Shown piece after piece: positions 43,885-52,068 of a stretch of 64,000 bases of DNA. Below the pieces are notes generated by a model. It was given only the letters and a program-made list of their open reading frames with translations, did not search any database and was not told where the DNA came from. Origin of the DNA: UBA4744 sp963717135 (lineage in GTDB: Bacteria > Actinomycetota > Acidimicrobiia > Spongiisociales > UBA4744); NCBI GenBank assembly GCA_963717135.1, contig CAVQVN010000003.1, positions 428,365-492,364 on the forward strand, given 5' to 3'. The position numbers and the translations under genes are program-made. Position 1 is the stretch's first letter; the number at the start of each line of letters is the position of its first letter.

Positions 43885-44331
43885 GTGGCTGTTTGGTTTG
43901 AAGGCACAGACGAGATCGACTGCAACATCCAGCAAGTGAAGCGGGCCCTCGAGAATCCCGGCGAGCTCTATGCAGGGGTCACCAGTCTTATGCCAGGTAT
44001 GACGAGCGTTGAGCTGGTGGAACAGGGGACCGACTCTGTGACCATCAGAACCAACGAAGGCCTCATGAAACGCACCAACATCTCCAAACGGATCGAGGCG
44101 GACAGCGTTGTCGTGGAGTTCGACGAGCAGTATGAGGCCGGAACGAAGGTCACTGCAACGTCACACTTCGCTGACGAATTCACCGCTAGCGACACCGGAG
44201 TGAGCTACCGCCTCGTCATGAGCGACGTCGAGGCCCCCGGGTTCTTGGGCTTCTTCTACCGGAAGCTCGGCAGCGCCAACATAGGGAACGCCTTCTTGGC
44301 GGCATACAAGACTCACTTCGAGTCCCAATAG
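43885..44331 (+). CDS. SRPBCC/START-like family protein
   Basis: A 148-residue protein whose predicted layout (N-terminal strand-helix, VTIRTNEGLMKRTNISKRIE, then KVTATSHFADEF, C-terminal helix FLGFFYRKLGSANIGNAFLAAYKTHF) fits the SRPBCC ligand-binding fold. GTG start with GGAG seven nt upstream. It is cargo of the tRNA-Ile element; ligand unknown. Confidence 0.7.
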   Translation: MAVWFEGTDEIDCNIQQVKRALENPGELYAGVTSLMPGMTSVELVEQGTDSVTIRTNEGLMKRTNISKRIEADSVVVEFDEQYEAGTKVTATSHFADEFTASDTGVSYRLVMSDVEAPGFLGFFYRKLGSANIGNAFLAAYKTHFESQ

Positions 44332-44496
44332 CGACTCGACATCACCGCAACGGTGAGTGTTCGAGGCCCCGCACCTTCATGTGCCGCTCGGCGCTATCGG
44401 GCGACGCATGCGTTATCGACCGGGATCGAGTGTCGGTGCGCTGCAACCGCTGAGCAGACCGAAGGAAGCTGCCATCAGCGGCGCTTCGAGATGACT

Positions 44497-44784
44497 TCAG
44501 CGCCGAGAGCTCCGGCCGCCCGATCGCTCGTTGCCGCGCTTGTAGTTGCCCGTAACCCTGGCCATCACCTCTTGCGCGTCGCCCCGACCGACGTCGGATA
44601 CGAACTTGATCGCTGCCCTCCCCCGCAGGATGGCGGCCACCCGGGCATGATGCGCGACTACAACATCGCCGTTCTTGCGTTGCATCCACTCGAACCCGGC
44701 CGGTGTTCCCATGCGAACATTGCGCCAGGGAAGAGCCCAATCGCGGTCGGACGCCACCCTGCGTAGTTGCGGCACAGCACGCAT
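44497..44784 (-). CDS. small conserved-looking protein, unknown function
   Basis: A 95-residue reading frame with coding-like composition: RVASDRDWALPWRNVRMG, FEWMQRKNGDVVVAHHARVA, DAQEVMARVTGNYKRGNER. Three tryptophans and balanced residues argue against a shadow frame. It lies 47 nt downstream of the methyltransferase-like gene on the same strand, so they may be co-transcribed. No domain recognised; the start has no clear ribosome-binding site. Confidence 0.55.
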   Translation of the reverse strand: MRAVPQLRRVASDRDWALPWRNVRMGTPAGFEWMQRKNGDVVVAHHARVAAILRGRAAIKFVSDVGRGDAQEVMARVTGNYKRGNERSGGRSSRR

Positions 44785-44831
44785 TCGTGCCGATCGGCGC
44801 TCCTGGGCGATTGGAGCGTTCTCGCCCGGGA

Positions 44832-45458
44832 TCAGTCGTTCTTGCGCTGGAAGAGGTAGGCAAACGGCGATCTCGTGTAGGCGATCCCGCGGCCTGTCTC
44901 GTGTAGCAGCTCCGCCGTGACCGTGGTCGGACGTTTCGGAATCAAGTAGCTGTCCAGATCACGCTCGGTGATCGTGTATCTGCCCGATCTCGAGTTGACT
45001 GCAGCAGCGAGGCGATACCGCGGATCGATCGACGCCATCGCAGCGTCACCGTGGCTGGGGTTGACCAGGAGCCACGTTCCCGGCAAGAGATACCGCGTGC
45101 AATGCTCGGAAACGAAGCCGGCATAGAGCGAAACCAGCAGGCCCACGGATTGGTCGGCCAGATCGAGCTCGGTCCGGTAGTCGGCACCGATGAACCGCCA
45201 GTTTGCGCTGGTCAAGCGGTGGCGGTGACGGCTGATGATCTCGTATACGCCGCTCGTGTCGGCGAAGAACCGGGCGGCCTTCCGGTCGTTGTCAACATAG
45301 GTCACTGAATCGAAGACGAACGATGCTGCAACGTCGACGAACGACCCTGGATAGAGCACCGAGGTGTCCCCAATGAACTCACCGACGGCACCAAAGAGTC
45401 GCAGGCGATCACCCGGGTGGCGGTCCTGTTCTTCCCAAAGACGTCGAGTCAAGTCCTT
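44832..45458 (-). CDS. SAM-methyltransferase-like protein, unknown function
   Basis: About 208 residues. YPGSFVDVAASFVF then VTYVDNDRKAARFF resemble motif I and the acidic motif II of Rossmann-fold methyltransferases, and LLVSLYAGFVSEHCTRYLLPG plus WLLVNPSHGDAAMAS the later strands. The canonical GxGxG is absent, so SAM binding is not certain. ATG 45458 is chosen; an in-frame upstream start would add 21 residues. Cargo of the element. Confidence 0.65.
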   Translation of the reverse strand, partial: KDLTRRLWEEQDRHPGDRLRLFGAVGEFIGDTSVLYPGSFVDVAASFVFDSVTYVDNDRKAARFFADTSGVYEIISRHRHRLTSANWRFIGADYRTELDLADQSVGLLVSLYAGFVSEHCTRYLLPGTWLLVNPSHGDAAMASIDPRYRLAAAVNSRSGRYTITERDLDSYLIPKRPTTVTAELLHETGRGIAYTRSPFAYLFQRKND

Positions 45459-45614
45459 CATCACAGTGCAGCATGCCACGGCACAAGGCGCACCGGATGG
45501 CTCCAGCCTTCCGTTCCGCACAGATCACCCACCACCCCGAACGATATCGCGCAGTCACGAGCGTCCGGGATCCGGCAATCCCAGACACATCCGTAACTCA
45601 CTTTCGGTAGCCCA

Positions 45615-46061
45615 TCAGTTGCCGTGGCACCGCTTGTACTTGGAGCCCGATCCGCACGGGCAGGGGTCGTTCCGACCAACCTTCGAATGATCTGCCCGGT
45701 CCAGTGGGATGGTTCTGGCCCGTAGCAGTCGCTGTGATGCCCTCAGCGACCGCTCACGCTCGTCGAGACTGCGTTCCCGGGCGTCGAGGGCCTCCGACCT
45801 GGCCATGAGCTGGCGCTGCAGCTCTGGAGCGAAGACCGTCCCCTGATGCTGGTCGTTGTTCACGAGTTGGCCGAGTTCGTAGGTGATCAGGCCGGCGATG
45901 CCCTGTCCCATGGCAAGACCGAGCGCTTGGCAGTAGCGTCGCCAGGTCGACCAGACCGCCTCCGACAGCGGAACCTTCACCAACTGGACACCCCGACCAT
46001 GATCCAACTCGGAGAGGACCCGACGATCAATCTTGGCCAGTACTCCCCGTTCCAGTGCCAT
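45615..46061 (-). CDS. SEC-C motif protein
   Basis: A 148-residue protein. The C-terminal zinc-binding SEC-C motif VGRNDPCPCGSGSKYKRCHG is intact. A central coiled-coil-like stretch rich in Arg and Glu (EALDARERSLDERERSLRAS) precedes it. The N-terminal half (LSELDHGRGVQLVKVPLSEA) resembles a small dimerisation or DNA-binding domain but is unassigned. ATG 46061 or the adjacent GTG 46064 is the start, preceded by a G-run. A decayed copy lies at 42990-43215. Confidence 0.85.
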   Translation of the reverse strand: MALERGVLAKIDRRVLSELDHGRGVQLVKVPLSEAVWSTWRRYCQALGLAMGQGIAGLITYELGQLVNNDQHQGTVFAPELQRQLMARSEALDARERSLDERERSLRASQRLLRARTIPLDRADHSKVGRNDPCPCGSGSKYKRCHGN

Positions 46062-46064
46062 CAC

Positions 46065-46638
46065 TTCACCCCCCGAGTAGACGGGTATACCGGAGGCAAC
46101 TTGTTGCAGGTGCGTGTGGGATTGACAGGGTCTTGTACGCGAATGGGTATGTCCGCTGTCGATTCGTGTCTGAGGTTTCGAACGATCTGGGGGCGGGGCT
46201 GTTTGCTTCGTCTCGGTGGCTTGACTGCCGTTGGCGAGGGCATTGGTTTTCTTGTTCGCATTGCGATATCGGGTAGGTCATCGCGCCTCTCCGGGGTTGA
46301 TCCGACTCGGTTGCCCGCTTGAGGTTGTTGGTCAGGATGCTGAAAGGGGGGCGGCTCGCCAAGCGAGCTTCTGAAGGCTGTGTCGCGGGTTCCATGAGCA
46401 ATAGGAGACACCGCGACCCTGTCAGTGGAGTGGCGAGAACCCTGTCATAACCGCCTCGCACGCCTGTCGTTGGCCGAACTCCGACCTGCCCAAAAAGGCC
46501 CCTGACCTGGGATTGGAGGGTAAATGACAACGAAATGATCGTGAGGTGACAGGGTTGGCTCGCAAGGTAGACCGGCTCGATTGTCGTCACCCGCCGGGTG
46601 TACATTCGAAGAACAGCCGTCAACAGAAGGATGCCGAC
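46065..46638. promoter_or_regulatory. non-coding control region with four TGACAGGGT sites
   Basis: In this 574-bp gap between divergent SEC-C and integrase genes no gene is convincing. The 9-mer TGACAGGGT occurs at 46123-46131 and 46548-46556 and its complement ACCCTGTCA at 46416-46424 and 46439-46447. The clustering suggests a regulator or recombination-factor binding region. Confidence 0.5.
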
Positions 46639-47781
46639 ATGGGTGCTGTATCGAGGGTGACGCACAGTTCTGGGCGTCGGGCATGGCAAGCACGTTGGCG
46701 AGACCCGGCGGGACGACAGCGTGCCAAGAACTTCGATCGGAAGGTCGACGCCGAGCGCTATCTCCTCGCCATGGAGACGGACAAACTCCGAGGCCGTTAC
46801 GCCGACCCCCGCTTGGCCAAGACACCGCTGGCTGAGTGGATGGCGGAGTACCAGGCAACCCGCGTGAACCTTGCCTTGCAGACACAGGCAAGGGACGATG
46901 CCACCGTCCGCAATCACATTCTGCCGAGCTTTGGTAGCTGGGTGATCGGCAACATCCAGCCGATCCATGTGGCGCAATGGGTCGCCGACTTGGACGCCCG
47001 GGGCTATGCGCCGGCAACGGTACGCAAGGCATATCAACTGCTGGCTGCGGCGCTCGATGCTGCTGTGGAGTCCGGGCTCATCGGACGCTCGCCGTGTCGA
47101 GGTGTGAAGCTGCCAAAGCTCGAGACCACAGCAGAGATCCGATTCCTGGATGCTGCTGAGATCAACCTCCTGGCCGACGCTATCGACTCCCGGTACTCGG
47201 CCATGGTCCTCGCAGCTGCCTACACCGGGCTCCGCTTCAGCGAATTACGAGCGCTCCGGGTGGATCGAATCAATACCCTCCGGCGCACCATCCGGGTGGC
47301 TGCCTCTCTCGTGGAAAGCAGAGGCCAGTTCTACTTCGAGGAACCGAAATCGGAGGCCTCGCGCCGCACCGTCCGCGTGCCACCCTTCCTCGTCGACGTT
47401 CTGGCTGCTCATCTGACGATGTACGGCGACGGCTGGGACCTCGTTTTCTCGGCCCCAAGCGGCGGGCCGATTCGCCGGAACAACTTCCGCAGGCGGATCT
47501 GGCTGCCTGCGGTGGAGAAATCCGTCGGTCGTCCGTGCACATTCCACGATCTGCGGCATTCGCATGCTGCGCTCCTGATTGCCCAGGGCGAACATCCGAA
47601 AGTCATCCAGGAGCGGCTCGGACACGCCTCGATCAAAACCACACTCGACACCTACGGTCATCTCTTCGAGGGCCTCGACGAGGCCGCTGCGGACCGTCTC
47701 GAAGCGACCTTTGCCGCCGCTGATGTGCACGCGATGTGCACGCGAGAGGATGCTCCGGTCACTGCCCTGTCGTCCGAATGA
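46639..47781 (+). CDS. int: tyrosine recombinase/integrase
   Basis: A 380-residue phage-type integrase. The N-terminal AP2-like arm-binding part (RRAWQARWRDPAGRQRAKNF) is followed by a core-binding SAM-like domain and the catalytic domain. Catalytic residues are Arg in AAYTGLRFSEL, His and Arg in FHDLRHSHAALL, His in LGHAS, and the nucleophile Tyr in TLDTYGHLF. ATG 46639 has AAGGA upstream. It ends 31 nt from its target tRNA-Ile, the usual arrangement. Its last codons contain a tandem GTGCACGCG repeat. Confidence 0.95.
   Translation: MGAVSRVTHSSGRRAWQARWRDPAGRQRAKNFDRKVDAERYLLAMETDKLRGRYADPRLAKTPLAEWMAEYQATRVNLALQTQARDDATVRNHILPSFGSWVIGNIQPIHVAQWVADLDARGYAPATVRKAYQLLAAALDAAVESGLIGRSPCRGVKLPKLETTAEIRFLDAAEINLLADAIDSRYSAMVLAAAYTGLRFSELRALRVDRINTLRRTIRVAASLVESRGQFYFEEPKSEASRRTVRVPPFLVDVLAAHLTMYGDGWDLVFSAPSGGPIRRNNFRRRIWLPAVEKSVGRPCTFHDLRHSHAALLIAQGEHPKVIQERLGHASIKTTLDTYGHLFEGLDEAAADRLEATFAAADVHAMCTREDAPVTALSSE
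47723..47744. repeat. tandem 11-mer ATGTGCACGCG inside the integrase 3' end
   Basis: Two perfect copies of ATGTGCACGCG encode part of DVHAMCTR. A matching TTGTGCACGCG tandem lies inside the other end at 43493-43514, in the same orientation. Confidence 0.85.
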
Positions 47782-47785
47782 AGAG

Positions 47786-47809
47786 AAACCCCCTCTGACG
47801 AGGGGGTTT
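47786..47809. terminator. terminator between integrase and tRNA-Ile
   Basis: Perfect 10-bp arms AAACCCCCTC / GAGGGGGTTT with loop TGAC. It can serve both converging genes. Confidence 0.85.
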
Positions 47810-47811
47810 GT

Positions 47812-47889
47812 TGGTGGGCCCACCTGGACTTGAACCAGGGGCCTCATCCTTATCAGGGATGCGCTCTAACCAGGCTGAGCTATGGGCCC
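47812..47889 (-). tRNA. tRNA-Ile (anticodon GAU)
   Basis: Acceptor stem GGGCCCA/TGGGCCC, D-arm GCTC...GAGC, anticodon stem CATCC/GGATG with loop CTGATAA (anticodon GAT), T-arm CCTGG TTCAAGT CCAGG, and an encoded 3' CCA. It is the integration target of the adjacent element. Confidence 0.95.
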
Positions 47890-47942
47890 AATGGAGAGCG
47901 TTATGGTAGCAATCCTGGTGTGCCACGAAAGCCGGTGATCTG

Positions 47943-48548
47943 ATGGACCGAGAGAGTTGGAACCAGCGACATGAGGAGCGAGCGCTGGTGTCTGACGCTA
48001 CTCCATACCAGTTCCTGGTGGCGGAGTGTGCTTCGCTGGTTCCCGGGAAGGCTCTGGATCTCGGCTGTGGCGACGGTCACACCGCCGTGTGGCTGGCCGA
48101 ACAAGGTTGGCAGGCCACGGCGGTGGACTACTCGGACGTCGGCATTGCCAGGGGCCGGGAATTGGCCACCCGAGGTGAAGTTGTCGTGACATGGTTGATC
48201 GAGGACCTGAACCTCTACGAACCTCCGGCCGGCAGCTTTGACCTGGTCACCATCTTCTACGTCCACATTCCGCTCGACCAACGGAACGCCGTGTTGGCCA
48301 AAGGATCAGCGGCTCTCGCCCCTGGAGGAACCTTTCTCGTGGTGGGCCACGACGTCAGCAATCTCGAGCACGGGTACGGCGGCCCGAAGGACCCATCCGT
48401 GCTCTACACACCCGACACCATCTCATCAGCGCTTCCTGGACTTGAAATCGTCAAGGCAGAACGGCTCACGCGGGTCGTGGAAACCGAGGACGGCCGCTTT
48501 GAGGCCATCGACACTCTCGTTCGGGCGAAACGACCTAGCGGCGCGTAA
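47943..48548 (+). CDS. class I SAM-dependent methyltransferase
   Basis: A 201-residue protein with SAM motif I ALDLGCGDGHTAVWLAE, motif II VDYSD, motif IV region FDLVTIFYVHIP and GGTFLVVGHD. It resembles TehB/thiopurine-type small-molecule methyltransferases that begin with W-x-x-R/H patterns (ESWNQRHEE). The substrate is unknown. It lies on the host side of tRNA-Ile. Confidence 0.85.
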   Translation: MDRESWNQRHEERALVSDATPYQFLVAECASLVPGKALDLGCGDGHTAVWLAEQGWQATAVDYSDVGIARGRELATRGEVVVTWLIEDLNLYEPPAGSFDLVTIFYVHIPLDQRNAVLAKGSAALAPGGTFLVVGHDVSNLEHGYGGPKDPSVLYTPDTISSALPGLEIVKAERLTRVVETEDGRFEAIDTLVRAKRPSGA

Positions 48549-48572
48549 GGGCAGCGTTGGTGCCGTGGTGGG

Positions 48573-49222
48573 ATGCGTAACCGGGCTGTCTTCTACCGGA
48601 TTGTCGTGCTGATGGCATCGTGCCGGACCGGGTCGGAGGCCGTGTCGACAACCCTTCCGATCGCTACGGCCACAAGCACCCCAACGATCACGACGGCGCC
48701 GACCACCTCGACAGCCCCCATTACGACCACGTCAACGATTGCGTTACCACCCGGCTGTGTCTTGATCGAGATCAACGACGCCGACCAACGGATGGCGCTT
48801 CCTGAGTCGTGGGTGATAAGGTTTGGCGGCCATCCCGGATGTGGCGGCTCTCGTCAACGAGGAGGCCGGGACATCATCAACGAGGGTTGTGGCGTACGAC
48901 CTCGACCAGCGTCAACGTTCTATCGACCGAGCGCGGTCCGACGGATGACCCCGAGCTGATTGGACCGCTACTCGCAGAACAGCTCGAGCAGTTCGGGGGC
49001 GTTGCTCCGGCCATCGATGAGGCAACGCCGCCGGCGGGCGAAGCTATCAAGGCGAGCTAGACTCGGGCTCCCGAGACCGTCCTGACCCACACGACGGTCC
49101 GGGATTACTCGTTCGGGGTCGAGGCTCTCTACATCGTGACCTTCAGCACCAAAGACCTGGTCGACCTGGAATTTGTTTCTGAGACGATCATGTCAACATT
49201 CGACTTCGCCGGCCAGCGGTCC
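48573..49222 (+). pseudogene. degenerate secreted/lipoprotein gene
   Basis: Begins MRNRAVFYRIVVLMASC (signal/lipobox-like) with a Thr-rich linker, then CVLIEINDADQRMALPESWV, after which the frame is lost near 48800-48890. A second frame continues TSTSVNVLSTERGPTDDPEL, stops at TAG 49058-49060, and goes on DYSFGVEALYIVTFSTKDLV and SETIMSTFDF. It looks like one inactivated outer-surface lipoprotein gene of unknown function. Confidence 0.55.
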
Positions 49223-49267
49223 CGGGCGATCCGAAACAGGCAACTCCCGATAAAGTGGGGAGCGCAC

Positions 49268-49340
49268 GGGGATGTAGCTCAGTTGGAAGAGCACCTGCTT
49301 TGCAAGCAGGGGGTCGTCGGTTCAAGTCCGATCATCTCCA
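49268..49340 (+). tRNA. tRNA-Ala (anticodon UGC)
   Basis: Acceptor GGGGATG/CATCTCC with one G-T pair, D-arm GCTC...GAGC, anticodon stem CCTGC/GCAGG with loop TTTGCAA (anticodon TGC), T-arm GTCGG TTCAAGT CCGAT. 73 nt, CCA not encoded. Confidence 0.95.
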
Positions 49341-49429
49341 CTCCGCGTTATCGCCTTTAGCGGGTTGAACGCGTTTCTTGGCAGGTTCCCCAACGTATCG
49401 CCGCCGAGCCTCGGCCGTACTTGAGTTAT

Positions 49430-49513
49430 GGCTCGTAGCTCGTAGCCCGTGGCTCGCGGCTCGCAGCTCGTGGGTCGCAGCTCCTGGCTCGCAGCTCCTG
49501 GCTCGCGGCTCGG
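49430..49513. repeat. twelve degenerate 7-nt tandem repeats
   Basis: Twelve consecutive heptamers of the form RGCTCGY/AGCTCST (for example GGCTCGT, AGCTCGT, GGCTCGC, AGCTCCT) with an exact 7-nt period, between tRNA-Ala and the thiolase gene. Confidence 0.92.
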
Positions 49514-49560
49514 TTGCGAAGGCATCTACCATTGATTGACCACACCACAAGGAGCCTTGC

Positions 49561-50733
49561 ATGCGAACCGCCGTCATCGTGGATGCCGTCCGTACTCCGA
49601 CAGGTAAGCGCAACGGCAAGCTGAAGGACTGGCATGCCACAGACCTGGCTGCTCATACGCTGGAGGCCCTGGTCGAGCGCAACAATCTCGATTCTGGATT
49701 GGTCGACGATGTAATCATGGGGTGCGTCTCCCAAACAGGCGAACAAGGCGTGAACATCGGCCGTAACGCCTTGCTGGCCGCCGGTTTCCCTGAGGAAGTT
49801 CCCGGCATCACCATCGACCGCCAATGCGGATCTAGTCAGCAAGCTGCGCACTTCGCTGCACAAGGAATCATGGCGGGCGTCTATGAGATAGCCATCGCGG
49901 CCGGCGTGGAGTCCATGACCCGGATACCGATGATGGTAACTGCCCAGCAGGGTCCCGGAGTCCCGTTTGGACCGAAGATGCTCGAGCGATACGACCACGG
50001 CCTGGTACCCCAAGGTTTGAGCGCGGAAATGGTCGCTGAGAAATGGGGCCTCGGCAGAGAAGAGCTGGACGTGATCTCCTTCGAATCGCATCAGAGGGCG
50101 GCCCGGGCCACTGAGGAGGGTCGTTTCGCGAGCCAGATTGTTCCGGTTCCCGTCACGGTTGACGGAGTCGACGAATTGATGACGGAAGATGAAGGGATTC
50201 GCCGGGACACGTCTATGGAGAAACTGGCTTCGCTCAAGCCCGCTTTCAAGACAGATGGAGTGATCACTGCCGGCAACTCCTCGCAGATATCCGACGGGTC
50301 GGCTGCCGTCCTGATCATGAGTGAGGAAAAGGCCATTGAACTGGGTCTGCGGCCCCGGGCGAGATTTGTGAGCTTTGCGCTGGCCGGCGTCGACCCCGTG
50401 CTGATGTTGACCGGTCCGATCCCGGCCACTCTCCGGGCCCTGGACAAGGCGGGATTGACTATCGACGACATCGACCTCTTCGAGGTCAACGAGGCATTCT
50501 CATCGGTAGTTGCGGCCTGGCGTCGGGAGATGCCGGGCGACGACGGCGCCCTCTGGGAGCGGACCAATGTCAACGGGGGCGCCATCGCCCTCGGTCACCC
50601 GCTCGGGTGCAGCGGTGCCAAGCTCCTCACCACCCTGGTACACGAGCTGGAGCGTTCCGGAGGCCGGTACGGGCTGCAGGCCATGTGCGAAGGGGGCGGC
50701 ATGGCGAACGCCTTGATCATCGAGAGGATCTGA
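49561..50733 (+). CDS. acetyl-CoA C-acyltransferase (thiolase)
   Basis: A 390-residue thiolase. The nucleophilic Cys89 is in DRQCGSSQQAAH. NEAFSSV, GGAIALGHPLGCSGAK (catalytic His) and the C-terminal CEGGGMANA (second catalytic Cys) are all present. It cleaves or forms 3-oxoacyl-CoA in beta-oxidation, sterol side-chain breakdown or acetoacetyl-CoA formation; the exact chain-length specificity is not visible. It stands alone, without a FadB-type partner. Confidence 0.94.
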   Translation: MRTAVIVDAVRTPTGKRNGKLKDWHATDLAAHTLEALVERNNLDSGLVDDVIMGCVSQTGEQGVNIGRNALLAAGFPEEVPGITIDRQCGSSQQAAHFAAQGIMAGVYEIAIAAGVESMTRIPMMVTAQQGPGVPFGPKMLERYDHGLVPQGLSAEMVAEKWGLGREELDVISFESHQRAARATEEGRFASQIVPVPVTVDGVDELMTEDEGIRRDTSMEKLASLKPAFKTDGVITAGNSSQISDGSAAVLIMSEEKAIELGLRPRARFVSFALAGVDPVLMLTGPIPATLRALDKAGLTIDDIDLFEVNEAFSSVVAAWRREMPGDDGALWERTNVNGGAIALGHPLGCSGAKLLTTLVHELERSGGRYGLQAMCEGGGMANALIIERI

Positions 50734-50766
50734 ACAGAAAAGCCGGCTCGGGGTACTCTGCGGCCC

Positions 50767-51012
50767 GTGGCCGACATACTCATCGCGATCGCGATCGGAA
50801 TTCTCATCTTCTGGGGAATCCGGAAGATCCTCATCATGCTGGCCACCCCGCCGCCCGAGGTCGACCCCGACGAGGTCGTCGAAGTCGAACACCACTACCG
50901 ATGTTCGATGTGTGGGACGGAACTGATTGTTACCGCTGCCTCGGTTACGGAGACCGACCCACCGAAGCACTGCCGGGAGGAAATGACGCTCACCTGGCGG
51001 GGCACAAACTAG
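50767..51012 (+). CDS. small membrane protein with zinc-ribbon-like tail
   Basis: An 81-residue protein: one N-terminal membrane helix (about 3-25), an acidic linker, then CSMCGTELIV and a later PPKHCREEM with Cys and His, which may bind zinc. GTG start. It follows the thiolase gene by 33 nt. Function unknown. Confidence 0.7.
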   Translation: MADILIAIAIGILIFWGIRKILIMLATPPPEVDPDEVVEVEHHYRCSMCGTELIVTAASVTETDPPKHCREEMTLTWRGTN

Positions 51013-51117
51013 TCCACAAGGTGTTGATAGATCTGAGGAAAACTACACCCATGTAATTCTCGTTCTTGCGTCAATCACCGAGAAATCGGGCAGTAAATCG
51101 GCGCAAGAACAAAAAAA

Positions 51118-51369
51118 CTACCGGTAATTGGTTGTCATCAGGAAGCCGGAGGCAATACCGAGCAGTCCGACCCACAATCCCCAACCGCCGAACACGTCGG
51201 TGAGCACATAATTGAGTACCACGAGAAGGACACCGAGGCCCATCAACCCGAACATCGTTACGACGTACCACATCGGCGACTCGCCTTTGACCTTGGAAGC
51301 AGGGGTCGATGGGGGAGTCGGCCGTCCTGGCTGGCCTTTCTTCTTCTTGCGGACTTTGGATTTCGGCAT
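51118..51369 (-). CDS. crgA: cell division protein CrgA
   Basis: An 83-residue protein starting MPKSKVRKKKKGQ, with a basic N-tail and two membrane helices (MWYVVTMFGLMGLGVLLVVLNY... and LWVGLLGIASGFLMTTNYR). CrgA helps place penicillin-binding proteins at the septum. It is next to trpG and pknB, as in other actinobacteria. Confidence 0.9.
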   Translation of the reverse strand: MPKSKVRKKKKGQPGRPTPPSTPASKVKGESPMWYVVTMFGLMGLGVLLVVLNYVLTDVFGGWGLWVGLLGIASGFLMTTNYR

Positions 51370-51434
51370 GGTGGCCAGAGTAGTCCGGCTCCGTGAGCCT
51401 GTCAGCCTCTCGACGAGGTAGGCTCGCCCGACCC

Positions 51435-52037
51435 ATGAAAGTCCTCGTACTCGACAACTATGACTCTTTCACCTTCAACCTGGTCCAGTACCTCGGCGAG
51501 CTGGGGGCGGATCCGCTGGTACTTCGCAACGACGAATTGCCACCCGCGGAGGCGAGGTTGGTGGGCGCCGACCGTCTTGTGATCTCGCCCGGCCCGGGCC
51601 GGCCCGAGGATGCGGGCTACTCGATCGAATACATCGCCGCCCTCGGCCCGGAGATGCCCACCCTGGGAGTCTGTCTTGGTCACCAGGCGGTGGTGGTGGC
51701 GTTTGGTGGTTCGGTTGATCGGGCCCCGGAAATCCGGCACGGGAAGACCTCGGAGATCACCCACGATGGCCGCGGCCTGTTTGTCGGCCTTTCCAATCCG
51801 TTCACAGCGACCCGATACCACTCTTTGGCAGCGTCCGAAGTTCCCGAAGTGCTCGAGGAGTGTGCCTGGAGCGAGGACGGGGTTGTGCAGGGGGTCCGTC
51901 ACCGCAAGTACCCGATCGTCGGGGTGCAATTCCATCCGGAGAGCATCCTCACGGTGGAGGGCAAGGCGTTGCTGGCCAACTTCCTGGCCGCTGATCAACC
52001 GCCCGGCGGACCAGGAAAAATGGGCTTTCACATGTGA
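51435..52037 (+). CDS. pabA: aminodeoxychorismate/anthranilate synthase glutamine amidotransferase
   Basis: A 200-residue class I amidotransferase subunit. MKVLVLDNYDSFTFNLVQYLGE and the nucleophile in GVCLGHQA, with the His-Glu pair in VGVQFHPESIL, are diagnostic. It supplies ammonia for p-aminobenzoate or anthranilate synthesis; TrpG and PabA are not separable by sequence and one protein often serves both. No partner subunit is adjacent. It converges with pknB. Confidence 0.93.
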   Translation: MKVLVLDNYDSFTFNLVQYLGELGADPLVLRNDELPPAEARLVGADRLVISPGPGRPEDAGYSIEYIAALGPEMPTLGVCLGHQAVVVAFGGSVDRAPEIRHGKTSEITHDGRGLFVGLSNPFTATRYHSLAASEVPEVLEECAWSEDGVVQGVRHRKYPIVGVQFHPESILTVEGKALLANFLAADQPPGGPGKMGFHM

Positions 52038-52068
52038 ACCCGCCAGCAGGTCTCGCTAATCGACGGCG

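Larger units (their letters stand above)
43391..47812. mobile_element. integrative element at tRNA-Ile(GAU)
   Basis: A region of about 4.4 kb bounded by the 50-bp direct repeats at 43341-43390 and 47813-47862. It has a tyrosine integrase next to the tRNA, a SEC-C protein, a methyltransferase-like protein, a small conserved protein and an SRPBCC protein. No replication, conjugation or phage structural genes are seen, so it is probably a minimal or reduced element. Confidence 0.85.

Noticed and set aside
44342..44863. 173-residue minus frame overlapping the 95-residue gene
   Set aside because: Arg/Ser-rich composition typical of a shadow; the alternative frame at 44497-44784 has balanced, protein-like sequence.
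46066..47037. 323-residue minus frame across the integrase start and the TGACAGGGT region
   Set aside because: Mostly antisense to integrase, with no domain; the gene-free part has no supported start.
49430..49513. CRISPR-like array
   Set aside because: Units are 7 nt with no spacers and no cas genes nearby; it is a simple tandem repeat.
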